Notes: generated from the letters alone by a model not told the origin. Positions 1 through 10,642 are shown, numbered from the stretch's first letter. The stretch: 64,000 nt of DNA from Henricia sp. BOLD:AAB3569 (GCA_037783545.1 JBBELK010001419.1:1-64000), one strand, 5' to 3'. Program-made: numbers and translations.

Positions 1-178
1 ATTTGGAGGTCGAAAAATGTTCCGACGAACTTCAAATTTTGCATGCTCCAAGCACTCTATATTGCGCACTTGTCCTAAAAAATTGACAGACTTTCGCCGG
101 GAAATGGCAGAGAAATTTCAGAGTTTAGGAAAAAAGGGGTTGGAGCTTCCTGGATGCTCCCGCAACCTGTGGCTGTCT

Positions 179-199
179 GTACACACCTCTTTGGTGTAC
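179..199. repeat. 6-bp perfect inverted repeat within the monomer
   Basis: GTACAC at 179-184 is the exact reverse complement of GTGTAC at 194-199, with a 9-base loop. It recurs in nearly every monomer. It sits directly against the segment lost in the 26-bp deletion monomers. The stem is short, so a biological role is speculative. Confidence 0.6.
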
Positions 200-226
200 T
201 CCTGACTCGTGCGCATGCTCAGTACT
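196..226. repeat. GTACT direct repeat pair bounding the deletion-prone segment
   Basis: GTACT occurs at 196-200 and 222-226, exactly 26 bases apart. The monomers starting at 12,118 and 13,853 lack precisely one GTACT plus the intervening 21 bases, as expected for deletion by slippage or end joining between these 5-base microhomologies. The monomer starting at 21,196 has an 11-base deletion inside the same segment. The segment contains the second TGCGCA and GCATGC palindromes. Confidence 0.75.
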
Positions 227-250
227 TCGGACTGTCGTTGACACGGCCCA

Positions 251-287
251 GTTTGGGACGGGATTTTGGTCAAAGTGTGGTCCAAAC
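251..287. repeat. Imperfect inverted repeat with a bulged G
   Basis: GTTTGGGAC (251-259) and GTCCAAAC (280-287) are reverse complements apart from one extra G in the left arm; the loop is 20 bases. In the monomers starting at 23,134 and 23,429 one G is missing from the left arm, which makes the 8-bp stem perfect. Such stems can form in single-stranded DNA or a transcript, but nothing here shows that they do. Confidence 0.55.
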
Positions 288-337
288 GTCGGCAAATTTG
301 GAGGTCGAAAAATGTTCCGACGAACTTCAAATTTTGC
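268..337. repeat. Degenerate 35-bp tandem subrepeat inside the monomer
   Basis: Two adjacent 35-base segments, 268-302 and 303-337, align without gaps at 21 of the first 34 positions. Both begin GGTC, share AA, TG and TCC at equivalent places, and end with a shared CAAATTT block. About 8 to 9 matches would be expected by chance. I infer a remnant of an older, shorter repeat unit within the 295-bp monomer. Neighbouring 35-base segments on either side do not extend the series convincingly. Confidence 0.55.
295..333. repeat. 39-bp imperfect dyad (13-bp arms, 13-base loop)
   Basis: The left arm AATTTGGAGGTCG (295-307) and right arm CGAACTTCAAATT (321-333) pair at 11 of 13 positions. One of the two mismatches would be a G-U wobble in RNA. 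The loop is 13 bases and contains the phase-marker ATG. Monomers with an extra A here (starting 8,282, 10,348 and 21,196) or one A fewer (starting 21,479 and 47,332) change only the loop. The dyad is the largest symmetric element I can find in the unit and is a candidate protein-binding or cruciform site, by inference only. Confidence 0.6.
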
Positions 338-606
338 ATGCTCCAAGCACTCTATATTGCGCACTTGTCCTAAAAAATTGACAGACTTTCGCCGGGAAAT
401 GGCAGAGAAATTTCAGAGTTTAGGAAAAAAGGGGTTGGAGCTTCCTGGATGCTCCCGCAACCTGTGGCTGTCTGTACACACCTCTTTGGTGTACTCCTGA
501 CTCGTGCGCATGCTCAGTACTTCGGACTGTCGTTGACACGGCCCAGTTTGGGACGGGATTTTGGTCAAAGTGTGGTCCAAACGTCGGCAAATTTGGAGGT
601 CGAAAA

Positions 607-1492
607 ATGTTCCGACGAACTTCAAATTTTGCATGCTCCAAGCACTCTATATTGCGCACTTGTCCTAAAAAAATTGACAGACTTTCGCCGGGAAATGGCA
701 GAGAAATTTCAGAGTTTAGGAAAAAAGGGGTTGGAGCTTCCTGGATGCTCCCGCAACCTGTGGCTGTCTGTACACACCTCTTTGGTGTACTCCTGACTCG
801 TGCGCATGCTCAGTACTTCGGACTGTCGTTGACACGGCCCAGTTTGGGACGGGATTTTGGTCAAAGTGTGGTCCAAACGTCGGCAAATTTGGAGGTCGAA
901 AAATGTTCCGACGAACTTCAAATTTTGCATGCTCCAAGCACTCTATATTGCGCACTTGTCCTACAAAATTGACAGACTTTCGCCGGGAAATGGCAGAGAT
1001 ATTTCAGAGTTTAGGAAAAAAGGGGTTGGAGCTTCCTGGATGCTCCCGCAACCTGTGGCTGTCTGTACACACCTCTTTGGTGTACTCCTGACTCGTGCGC
1101 ATGCTCAGTACTTCGGACTGTCGTTGACACGGCCCAGTTTGGGACGGGATTTTGGTCAAAGTGTGGTCCAAACGTCGGCAAATTTGGAGGTCGAAAAATG
1201 TTCCGACGAACTTCAAATTTTGCATGCTCCAAGCACTCTATATTGCGCACTTGTCCTAAAAAATTGACAGACTTTCGCCGGGAAATGGCAGAGAAATTTC
1301 AGAGTTTAGGAAAAAAGGGGTTGGAGCTTCCTGGATGCTCCCGCAACCTGTGGCTGTCTGTACACACCTCTTTGGTGTACTCCTGACTCGTGCGCATGCT
1401 CAGTACTTCGGACTGTCGTTGACACGGCCCAGTTTGGGACGGGATTTTGGTCAAAGTGTGGTCCAAACGTCGGCAAATTTGGAGGTCGAAAA
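607..1492. repeat. Trimer higher-order unit, copy 1 (886 bp)
   Basis: Three monomers start at 607, 903 and 1,198. The first has a seven-base A run (667-673, normally six). The second has CTACAAA instead of CTAAAAA (A to C at 964) and a private A to T change in GAGATATTTC. The third is standard. The same ordered set recurs 886 bases later. Confidence 0.8.
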
Positions 1493-2378
1493 ATGTTCCG
1501 ACGAACTTCAAATTTTGCATGCTCCAAGCACTCTATATTGCGCACTTGTCCTAAAAAAATTGACAGACTTTCGCCGGGAAATGGCAGAGAAATTTCAGAG
1601 TTTAGGAAAAAAGGGGTTGGAGCTTCCTGGATGCTCCCGCAACCTGTGGCTGTCTGTACACACCTCTTTGGTGTACTCCTGACTCGTGCGCATGCTCAGT
1701 ACTTCGGACTGTCGTTGACACGGCCCAGTTTGGGACGGGATTTTGGTCAAAGTGTGGTCCAAACGTCGGCAAATTTGGAGGTCGAAAAATGTTCCGACGA
1801 ACTTCAAATTTTGCATGCTCCAAGCACTCTATATTGCGCACTTGTCCTACAAAATTGACAGACTTTCGCCGGGAAATGGCAGAGAAATTTCAGAGTTTAG
1901 GAAAAAAGGGGTTGGAGCTTCCTGGATGCTCCCGCAACCTGTGGCTGTCTGTACACACCTCTTTGGTGTACTCCTGACTCGTGCGCATGCTCAGTACTTC
2001 GGACTGTCGTTAACACGGCCCAGTTTGGGACGGGATTTTGGTCAAAGTGTGGTCCAAACGTCGGCAAATTTGGAGGTCGAAAAATGTTCCGACGAACTTC
2101 AAATTTTGCATGCTCCAAGCACTCTATATTGCGCACTTGTCCTAAAAAATTGACAGACTTTCGCCGGGAAATGGCAGAGAAATTTCAGAGTTTAGGAAAA
2201 AAGGGGTTGGAGCTTCCTGGATGCTCCCGCAACCTGTGGCTGTCTGTACACACCTCTTTGGTGTACTCCTGACTCGTGCGCATGCTCAGTACTTCGGACT
2301 GTCGTTGACACGGCCCAGTTTGGGACGGGATTTTGGTCAAAGTGTGGTCCAAACGTCGGCAAATTTGGAGGTCGAAAA
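1493..2378. repeat. Trimer higher-order unit, copy 2 (886 bp)
   Basis: Monomers start at 1,493, 1,789 and 2,084. The seven-A run is at 1,553-1,559 and the CTACAAA change is at 1,850, both exactly 886 bases after their counterparts in copy 1. A further G to A change at 2,012 (GTTAACAC) is not in copy 1 and so arose later or was brought in. This copy is also part of the 8-monomer duplication whose second member starts near 3,914. Confidence 0.8.
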
Positions 2379-2690
2379 ATGTTCCGACGAACTTCAAATT
2401 TTGCATGCTCCAAGCACTCTATATTGCGCACTTGTCCTAAAAAATTGACAGACTTTCGCCGGGAAATGGCAGATAAATTTCAGAGTTTAGGAAAAAAGGG
2501 GTTGGAGCTTCCTGGATGCTCCCGCAACCTGTGGCTGTCTGTACACACCTCTTTGGTGTACTCCTGACTCGTGCGCATGCTCAGTACTTCGGACTGTCGT
2601 TGACACGGCCCAGTTTGGGACGGGATTTTGGTCAAAGTGTGGTCCAAACGTCGGCAAATTTGGAGGTCGAAAAATGTTCCGACGAACTTT
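1553..2690. repeat. First member of an 8-monomer (2,361-bp) spaced duplication
   Basis: Three point changes and one extra base define this member: a seven-A run at 1,553-1,559, G to A at 2,012, G to T at 2,474 (AGATAAA) and C to T at 2,690 (ACTTTAAAT). All four recur exactly 2,361 bases downstream. 2,361 is eight monomers plus the extra A. The CTACAAA change at 1,850 is not shared. Confidence 0.8.
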
Positions 2691-2968
2691 AAATTTTGCA
2701 TGCTCCAAGCACTCTATATTGCGCACTTGTCCTAAAAAATTGACAGACTTTCGCCGGGAAATGGCAGAGAAATTTCAGAGTTTAGGAAAAAAGGGGTTGG
2801 AGCTTCCTGGATGCTCCCGCAACCTGTGGCTGTCTGTACACACCTCTTTGGTGTACTCCTGACTCGTGCGCATGCTCAGTACTTCGGACTGTCGTTGACA
2901 CGGCCCAGTTTGGGACGGGATTTTGGTCAAAGTGTGGTCCAAACGTCGGCAAATTTGGAGGTCGAAAA

Positions 2969-3853
2969 ATGTTCCGACGAACTTCAAATTTTGCATGCTC
3001 CAAGCACTCTATATTGCGCACTTGTCCTAAAAAATTGACAGACTTTCGCCGGGAAATGGCAGAGAAATTTCAGAGTTTAGGAAAAAAGGGGTTGGAGCTT
3101 CCTGGATGCTCCCGCAACCTGTGGCTGTCTGTACACACCTCTTTGGTGTACTCCTGACTCGTGCGCATGCTCAGTATATCGGACTGTCGTTGACACGGCC
3201 CAGTTTGGGACGGGATTTTGGTCAAAGTGTGGTCCAAACGTCGGCAAATTTGGAGGTCGAAAAATGTTCCGACGAACTTCAAATTTTGCATGCTCCAAGC
3301 ACTCTATATTGCGCACTTGTCCTAACAAATTGACAGACTTTCGCCGGGAAATGGCAGAGAAATTTCAGAGTTTAGGAAAAAAGGGGTTGGAGCTTCCTGG
3401 ATGCTCCCGCAATCTGTGGCTGTCTGTACACACCTCTTTTGTGTACTCCTGACTCGTGCGCATGCTCAGTACTTCGGACTGTCGTTGACACGGCCCAGTT
3501 TGGGACGGGATTTTGGTCAAAGTGTGGTCCAAACGTCGGCAAATTTGGAGGTCGAAAAATGTTCCGACGAACTTCAAATTTTGCATGCTCCAAGCACTCT
3601 ATATTGCGCACTTGTCCTAAAAAATTGACAGACTTTCGCCGGGAAATGGCAGAGAAATTTCAGAGTTTAGGAAAAAAGGGGTTGGAGCTTCCTGGATGCT
3701 CCCGCAACCTGTGGCTGTCTGTACACACCTCTTTGGTGTACTCCTGACTCGTGCGCATGCTCAGTACTTCGGACTGTCGTTGACACGGCCCAGTTTGGGA
3801 CGGGATTTTGGTCAAAGTGTGGTCCAAACGTCGGCAAATTTGGAGGTCGAAAA
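2969..3853. repeat. Three monomers with private variants
   Basis: Monomers starting at 2,969, 3,264 and 3,559 are all 295 bp and carry scattered changes: two adjacent substitutions at 3,177-3,178, TAACAAA at 3,326, C to T at 3,413 and G to T at 3,440. The C to T change of 3,413 recurs at 6,364. I see no repeated ordered set here. Confidence 0.7.
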
Positions 3854-3913
3854 ATGTTCAGACGAACTTCAAATTTTGCATGCTCCAAGCACTCTATATT
3901 GCGCACTTGTCCT

Positions 3914-5051
3914 AAAAAAATTGACAGACTTTCGCCGGGAAATGGCAGAGAAATTTCAGAGTTTAGGAAAAAAGGGGTTGGAGCTTCCTGGATGCTCCCG
4001 CAACCTGTGGCTGTCTGTACACACCTCTTTGGTGTACTCCTGACTCGTGCGCATGCTCAGTACTTCGGACTGTCGTTGACACGGCCCAGTTTGGGACAGG
4101 ATTTTGGTCAAAGTGTGGTCCAAACGTCGGCAAATTTGGAGGTCGAAAAATGTTCCGACGAACTTCAAATTTTGCATGCTCCAAGCACTCTATATTGCGC
4201 ACTTGTCCTAAAAAATTGACAGACTTTCGCCGGGAAATGGCAGAGAAATTTCAGAGTTTAGGAAAAAAGGGGTTGGAGCTTCCTGGATGCTCCCGCAACC
4301 TGTGGCTGTCTGTACACACCTCTTTGGTGTACTCCTGACTCGTGCGCATGCTCAGTACTTCGGACTGTCGTTAACACGGCCCAGTTTGGGACGGGATTTT
4401 GGTCAAAGTGTGGTCCAAACGTCGGCAAATTTGGAGGTCGAAAAATGTTCCGACGAACTTCAAATTTTGCATGCTCCAAGCACTCTATATTGCGCACTTG
4501 TCCTAAAAAATTGACAGACTTTCGCCGGGAAATGGCAGAGAAATTTCAGAGTTTAGGAAAAAAGGGGTTGGAGCTTCCTGGATGCTCCCGCAACCTGTGG
4601 CTGTCTGTACACACCTCTTTGGTGTACTCCTGACTCGTGCGCATGCTCAGTACTTCGGACTGTCGTTGACACGGCCCAGTTTGGGACGGGATTTTGGTCA
4701 AAGTGTGGTCCAAACGTCGGCAAATTTGGAGGTCGAAAAATGTTCCGACGAACTTAAAATTTTGCATGCTCCAAGCACTCTATATTGCGCACTTGTCCTA
4801 AAAAATTGACAGACTTTCGCCGGGAAATGGCAGATAAATTTCAGAGTTTAGGAAAAAAGGGGTTGGAGCTTCCTGGATGCTCCCGCAACCTGTGGCTGTC
4901 TGTACACACCTCTTTGGTGTACTCCTGACTCGTGCGCATGCTCAGTACTTCGGACTGTCGTTGACACGGCCCAGTTTGGGACGGGATTTTGGTCAAAGTG
5001 TGGTCCAAACGTCGGCAAATTTGGAGGTCGAAAAATGTTCCGACGAACTTT
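3914..5051. repeat. Second member of the 8-monomer (2,361-bp) spaced duplication
   Basis: The seven-A run is at 3,914-3,920, G to A at 4,373, G to T at 4,835 and C to T at 5,051. Each lies exactly 2,361 bases after its counterpart in the first member. Private changes include C to A at 3,860 and G to A at 4,098; the latter matches an isolated change at 48,751 and is a CpG to CpA transition. Confidence 0.8.
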
Positions 5052-5329
5052 AAATTTTGCATGCTCCAAGCACTCTATATTGCGCACTTGTCCTAAAAAA
5101 TTGACAGACTTTCGCCGGGAAATGGCAGAGAAATTTCAGAGTTTAGGAAAAAAGGGGTTGGAGCTTCCTGGATGCTCCCGCAACCTGTGGCTGTCTGTAC
5201 ACACCTCTTTGGTGTACTCCTGACTCGTGCGCATGCTCAGTACTTCGGACTGTCGTTGACACGGCCCAGTTTGGGACGGGATTTTGGTCAAAGTGTGGTC
5301 CAAACGTCGGCAAATTTGGAGGTCGAAAA
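4740..5329. repeat. Dimer higher-order unit, copy 1 (590 bp)
   Basis: The two monomers start at 4,740 and 5,035. They carry C to A at 4,756 (AACTTAAAAT), G to T at 4,835 (AGATAAA) and C to T at 5,051 (ACTTTAAAT). The same three changes follow 590 bases later, so this dimer was duplicated after the 8-monomer event that placed two of these variants here. Confidence 0.85.
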
Positions 5330-5919
5330 ATGTTCCGACGAACTTAAAATTTTGCATGCTCCAAGCACTCTATATTGCGCACTTGTCCTAAAAAATTGAC
5401 AGACTTTCGCCGGGAAATGGCAGATAAATTTCAGAGTTTAGGAAAAAAGGGGTTGGAGCTTCCTGGATGCTCCCGCAACCTGTGGCTGTCTGTACACACC
5501 TCTTTGGTGTACTCCTGACTCGTGCGCATGCTCAGTACTTCGGACTGTCGTTGACACGGCCCAGTTTGGGACGGGATTTTGGTCAAAGTGTGGTCCAAAC
5601 GTCGGCAAATTTGGAGGTCGAAAAATGTTCCGACGAACTTTAAATTTTGCATGCTCCAAGCACTCTATATTGCGCACTTGTCCTAAAAAATTGACAGACT
5701 TTCGCCGGGAAATGGCAGAGAAATTTCAGAGTTTAGGAAAAAAGGGGTTGGAGCTTCCTGGATGCTCCCGCAACCTGTGGCTGTCTGTACACACCTCTTT
5801 GGTGTACTCCTGACTCGTGCGCATGCTCAGTACTTCGGACTGTCGTTGACACGGCCCAGTTTGGGACGGGATTTTGGTCAAAGTGTGGTCCAAACGTCGG
5901 CAAATTTGGAGGTCGAAAA
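5330..5919. repeat. Dimer higher-order unit, copy 2 (590 bp)
   Basis: The changes at 5,346, 5,425 and 5,641 match those at 4,756, 4,835 and 5,051 in the preceding dimer. No difference between the two dimers was seen, which points to a recent event. Confidence 0.85.
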
Positions 5920-6509
5920 ATGTTCCGACGAACTTCAAATTTTGCATGCTCCAAGCACTCTATATTGCGCACTTGTCCTAAAAAATTGACAGACTTTCGC
6001 CGGGAAATGGCAGAGAAATTTCAGAGTTTAGGAAAAAAGGGGTTGGAGCTTCCTGGATGCTCCCGCAACCTGTGGCTGTCTGTACACACCTCTTTGGTGT
6101 ACTCCTGACTCGTGCGCATGCTCAGTACTTCGGACTGTCGTTGACACGGCCCAGTTTGGGACGGGATTTTGGTCAAAGTGTGGTCCAAACGTCGGCAAAT
6201 TTGGAGGTCGAAAAATGTTCCGACGAACTTCAAATTTTGCATGCTCCAAGCACTCTATATTGCGCACTTGTCCTAAAAAATTGACAGACTTTCGCCGGGA
6301 AATGGCAGATAAATTTCAGAGTTTAGGAAAAAAGGGGTTGGAGCTTCCTGGATGCTCCCGCAATCTGTGGCTGTCTGTACACATCTCTTTGGTGTACTCC
6401 TGACTCGTGCGCATGCTCAGTACTTCGGACTGTCGTTGACACGGCCCAGTTTGGGACGGGATTTTGGTCAAAGTGTGGTCCAAACGTCGGCAAATTTGGA
6501 GGTCGAAAA

Positions 6510-8576
6510 ATGTTCCGACGAACTTCAAATTTTGCATGCTCCAAGCACTCTATATTGCGCACTTGTCCTAAAAAATTGACAGACTTTCGCCGGGAAATGG
6601 CAGATAAATTTCAGAGTTTAGGAAAAAAGGGGTTGGAGCTTCCTGGATGCTCCCGCAACCTGTGGCTGTCTGTACACACCTCTTTGGTGTACTCCTGACT
6701 CGTGCGCATGCTCAGTACTTCGGACTGTCGTTGACACGGCCCAGTTTGGGACGGGATTTTGGTCAAAGTGTGGTCCAAACGTCGGCAAAGTTGGAGGTCG
6801 AAAAATGTTCCGACGAACTTCAAATTTTGCATGCTCCAAGCACTCTATATTGCGCACTTGTCCTAAAAAATTGACAGACTTTCGCCGGGAAATGGCAGAG
6901 AAATTTCAGAGTTTAGGAAAAAAAGGGGTTGGAGCTTCCTGGATGCTCCCGCAACCTGTGGCTGTCTGTACACACCTCTTTGGTGTACTCCTGACTCGTG
7001 CGCATGCTCAGTACTTCGGACTGTCGTTGACACGGCCCAGTTTGGGACGGGATTTTGTTCAAAGTGTGGTCCAAACGTCGGCAAATTTGGAGGTCGAAAA
7101 ATGTTCCGACGAACTTCAAATTTTGCATGCTCCAAGCACTCTATATTGCGCACTTGTCCTAAAAAATTGACAGACTTTCGCCGGGAAATGGCAGAGAAAT
7201 TTCAGAGTTTAGAAAAAAAGGGGTTGGAGCTTCCTGGATGCTCCCGCAACCTGTGGCTGTCTGTACACACCTCTTTGGTGTACTCCTGACTCGTGCGCAT
7301 GCTCAGTACTTCGTACTGTCGTTGACACGGCCCAGTTTGGGACGGGATTTTGGTCAAAGTGTGGTCCAAACGTCGGCAAATTTGGAGGTCGAAAAATGTT
7401 CCGACGAACTTCAAATTTTGCATGCTCCAAGCACTCTATATTGCGCACTTGTCCTAAAAAATTGACAGACTTTCGCCGGGAAATGGCAGAGAAATTTCAG
7501 AGTTTAGGAAAAAAGGGGTTGGAGCTTCCTGGATGCTCCCGCAACCTGTGGCTGTCTGTACACACCTCTTTGGTGTACTCCTGACTCGTGCGCATGCTCA
7601 GTACTTCGGACTGTCGTTGACACGGCCCAGTTTGGGACGGGATTTTGGTCAAAGTGTGGTCCAAACGTCGGCAAATTTGGAGGTCGAAAAATGTTCCGAC
7701 GAACTTCAAATTTTGCATGATCCAAGCACTCTATATTGCGCACTTGTCCTAAAAAATTGACAGACTTTCGCCGGGAAATGGCAGAGAAATTTCAGAGTTT
7801 AGGAAAAAAGGGGTTGGAGCTTCCTGGATGCTCCCGCAACCTGTGGCTGTCTGTACACACCTCTTTGGTGTACTCCTGACTCGTGCGCATGCTCAGTACT
7901 TCGGACTGTCGTTGACACGGCCCAGTTTGGGACGGGATTTTGGTCAAAGTGTGGTCCAAACGTCGGCAAATTTGGAGGTCGAAAAATGTTCCGACGAACT
8001 TCAAATTTTGCATGCTCCAAGCACTCTATATTGCGCACTTGTCCTAAAAAATTGACAGACTTTCGCCGGGAAATGGCAGAGAAATTTCAGAGTTTAGGAA
8101 AAAAGGGGTTGGAGCTTCCTGGATGCTCCCGCAACCTGTGGCTGTCTGTACACACCTCTTTGGTGTACTCCTGACTCGTGCGCATGCTCAGTACTTCGGA
8201 CTGTCGTTGACACGGCCCAGTTTGGGACGGGATTTTGGTCAAAGTGTGGTCCAAACGTCGGCAAATTTGGAGGTCGAAAAAATGTTCCGACGAACTTCAA
8301 ATTTTGCATGCTCCAAGCACTCTATATTGCGCACTTGTCCTAAAAAATTGACAGACTTTCGCCGGGAAATGGCAGATAAATTTCAGAGTTTAGGAAAAAA
8401 GGGGTTGGAGCTTCCTGGATGCTCCCGCAACCTGTGGCTGTCTGTACACACCTCTTTGGTGTACTCCTGACTCGTGCGCATGCTCAGTACTTCGGACTGT
8501 CGTTGACACGGCCCAGTTTGGGACGGGATTTTGGTCAAAGTGTGGTCCAAACGTCGGCAAATTTGGAGGTCGAAAA
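6510..8576. repeat. Heptamer higher-order unit, copy 1 (2,067 bp)
   Basis: Seven monomers start at 6,510, 6,805, 7,101, 7,396, 7,691, 7,986 and 8,282. Seven ordered markers are shared with the next block: AGATAAA (6,605), CAAAGTTGG (6,790), TTTGTTC (7,058), TTTAGAAAA (7,213), TTCGTACTG (7,314), GCATGATCC (7,720) and an extra A before the ATG at 8,282. Private to this copy are an added A at about 6,920-6,927 and AGATAAA in the last monomer. Confidence 0.9.
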
Positions 8577-10642
8577 ATGTTCCGACGAACTTCAAATTTT
8601 GCATGCTCCAAGCACTCTATATTGCGCACTTGTCCTAAAAAATTGACAGACTTTCGCCGGGAAATGGCAGATAAATTTCAGAGTTTAGGAAAAAAGGGGT
8701 TGGAGCTTCCTGGATGCTCCCGCAACCTGTGGCTGTCTGTACACACCTCTTTGGTGTACTCCTGACTCGTGCGCATGCTCAGTACTTCGGACTGTCGTTG
8801 ACACACGGCCCAGTTTGGGACGGGATTTTGGTCAAAGTGTGGTCCAAACGTCGGCAAAGTTGGAGGTCGAAAAATGTTCCGACGAACTTCAAATTTTGCA
8901 TGCTCCAAGCACTCTATATTGCGCACTTGTCCTAAAAAATTGACAGACTTTCGCCGGGAAATGGCAGAGAAATTTCAGAGTTTAGGAAAAAAGGGGTTGG
9001 AGCTTCCTGGATGCTCCCGCAACCTGTGGCTGTCTGTACACACCTCTTTGGTGTACTCCTGACTCGTGCGCATGCTCAGTACTTCGGACTGTCGTTGACA
9101 CGGCCAGTTTGGGACGGGATTTTGTTCAAAGTGTGGTCCAAACGTCGGCAAATTTGGAGGTCGAAAAATGTTCCGACGAACTTCAAATTTTGCATGCTCC
9201 AAGCACTCTATATTGCGCACTTGTCCTAAAAAATTGACAGACTTTCGCCGGGAAATGGCAGAGAAATTTCAGAGTTTAGAAAAAAAGGGGTGGAGCTTCC
9301 TGGATGCTCCCGCAACCTGTGGCTGTCTGTACACACCTCTTTGGTGTACTCCTGACTCGTGCGCATGCTCAGTACTTCGTACTGTCGTTGACACGGCCCA
9401 GTTTGGGACGGGATTTTGGTCAAAGTGTGGTCCAAACGTCGGCAAATTTGGAGGTCGAAAAATGTTCCGACGAACTTCAAATTTTGCATGCTCCAAGCAC
9501 TCTATATTGCGCACTTGTCCTAAAAAATTGACAGACTTTCGCCGGGAAATGGCAGAGAAATTTCAGAGTTTAGGAAAAAAGGGGTTGGAGCTTCCTGGAT
9601 GCTCCCGCAACCTGTGGCTGTCTGTACACACCTCTTTGGTGTACTCCTGACTCGTGCGCATGCTCAGTACTTCGGACTGTCGTTGACACGGCCCAGTTTG
9701 GGACGGGATTTTGGTCAAAGTGTGGTCCAAACGTCGGCAAATTTGGAGGTCGAAAAATGTTCCGACGAACTTCAAATTTTGCATGATCCAAGCACTCTAT
9801 ATTGCGCACTTGTCCTAAAAAATTGACAGACTTTCGCCGGGAAATGGCAGAGAAATTTCAGAGTTTAGGAAAAAAGGGGTTGGAGCTTCCTGGATGCTCC
9901 CGCAACCTGTGGCTGTCTGTACACACCTCTTTGGTGTACTCCTGACTCGTGCGCATGCTCAGTACTTCGGACTGTCGTTGACACGGCCCAGTTTGGGACG
10001 GGATTTTGGTCAAAGTGTGGTCCAAACGTCGGCAAATTTGGAGGTCGAAAAATGTTCCGACGAACTTCAAATTTTGCATGCTCCAAGCACTCTATATTGC
10101 GCACTTGTCCTAAAAAATTGACAGACTTTCGCCGGGAAATGGCAGAGAAATTTCAGAGTTTAGGAAAAAAGGGGTTGGAGCTTCCTGGATGCTCCCGCAA
10201 CCTGTGGCTGTCTGTACACACCTCTTTGGTGTACTCCTGACTCGTGCGCATGCTCAGTACTTCGGACTGTCGTTGACACGGCCCAGTTTGGGACGGGATT
10301 TTGGTCAAAGTGTGGTCCAAACGTCGGCAAATTTGGAGGTCGAAAAAATGTTCCGACGAACTTCAAATTTTGCATGCTCCAAGCACTCTATATTGCGCAC
10401 TTGTCCTAAAAAATTGACAGACTTTCGCCGGGAAATGGCAGAGAAATTTCAGAGTTTAGGAAAAAAGGGGTTGGAGCTTCCTGGATGCTCCCGCAACCTG
10501 TGGCTGTCTGTACACACCTCTTTGGTGTACTCCTGACTCGTGCGCATGCTCAGTACTTCGGACTGTCGTTGACACGGCCCAGTTTGGGACGGGATTTTGG
10601 TCAAAGTGTGGTCCAAACGTCGGCAAATTTGGAGGTCGAAAA
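8577..10642. repeat. Heptamer higher-order unit, copy 2 (2,066 bp)
   Basis: It is directly adjacent to copy 1. The seven markers recur in the same order at 8,672, 8,859, 9,125, 9,280, 9,380, 9,786 and 10,348. Private changes are a 2-base AC gain near 8,804, loss of one C in GGCCAG near 9,105, and loss of one base in the GGGGTTGG context near 9,290. The last monomer has the standard AGAGAAA, unlike copy 1. Confidence 0.9.

Larger units (their letters stand above)
17..311. repeat. Reference satellite monomer (295 bp)
   Basis: This is the commonest monomer form and serves as the reference for the variants listed here. By hand count the unit has 67 C and 76 G (48.5% GC) and 15 CpG dinucleotides. 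Landmarks in this copy: six-base A runs at about 77-82 and 130-135, two GCATGC palindromes (41-46 and 213-218), two TGCGCA palindromes (63-68 and 210-215), TGTACA at 178-183 and AGTACT at 221-226. The motif RATGCTC occurs three times (42-48, 153-159, 214-220). The phase chosen at the ATG is a bookkeeping convention, not a translation start. Confidence 0.97.

Noticed and set aside
82-110. TTGACA hexamers resembling a bacterial -35 box (also near 238)
   Set aside because: No matching -10 hexamer at 16-18 bases, no downstream gene, and the hexamer is simply part of each monomer.
92-110. TTCG followed by CGGG, resembling a CENP-B box
   Set aside because: The CENP-B box needs seven bases between TTCG and CGGG with an internal A. 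Here only one base separates them, and no other match exists on either strand of the monomer.
210-220. TGCGCATGCTC, similar to an NRF-1 transcription-factor site
   Set aside because: It is a partial match to a palindromic consensus, present in each satellite copy without any promoter context, so no regulatory call is justified.
17-311. Recurrent open frames of 62 and 75 codons on the plus strand and 73 and 79 codons on the minus strand
   Set aside because: They occur once per monomer on both strands at once, overlap each other, shift frame by one base each copy because 295 is not divisible by three, and change freely with the repeat. They look like no protein family I know.
103-320. A-box-like TGGCAGAGAAA and B-box-like GGTCGAA, suggesting a tRNA-derived origin
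   Set aside because: Both match imperfectly and lie about 190 bases apart, too far for a tRNA-type promoter. No cloverleaf could be drawn.
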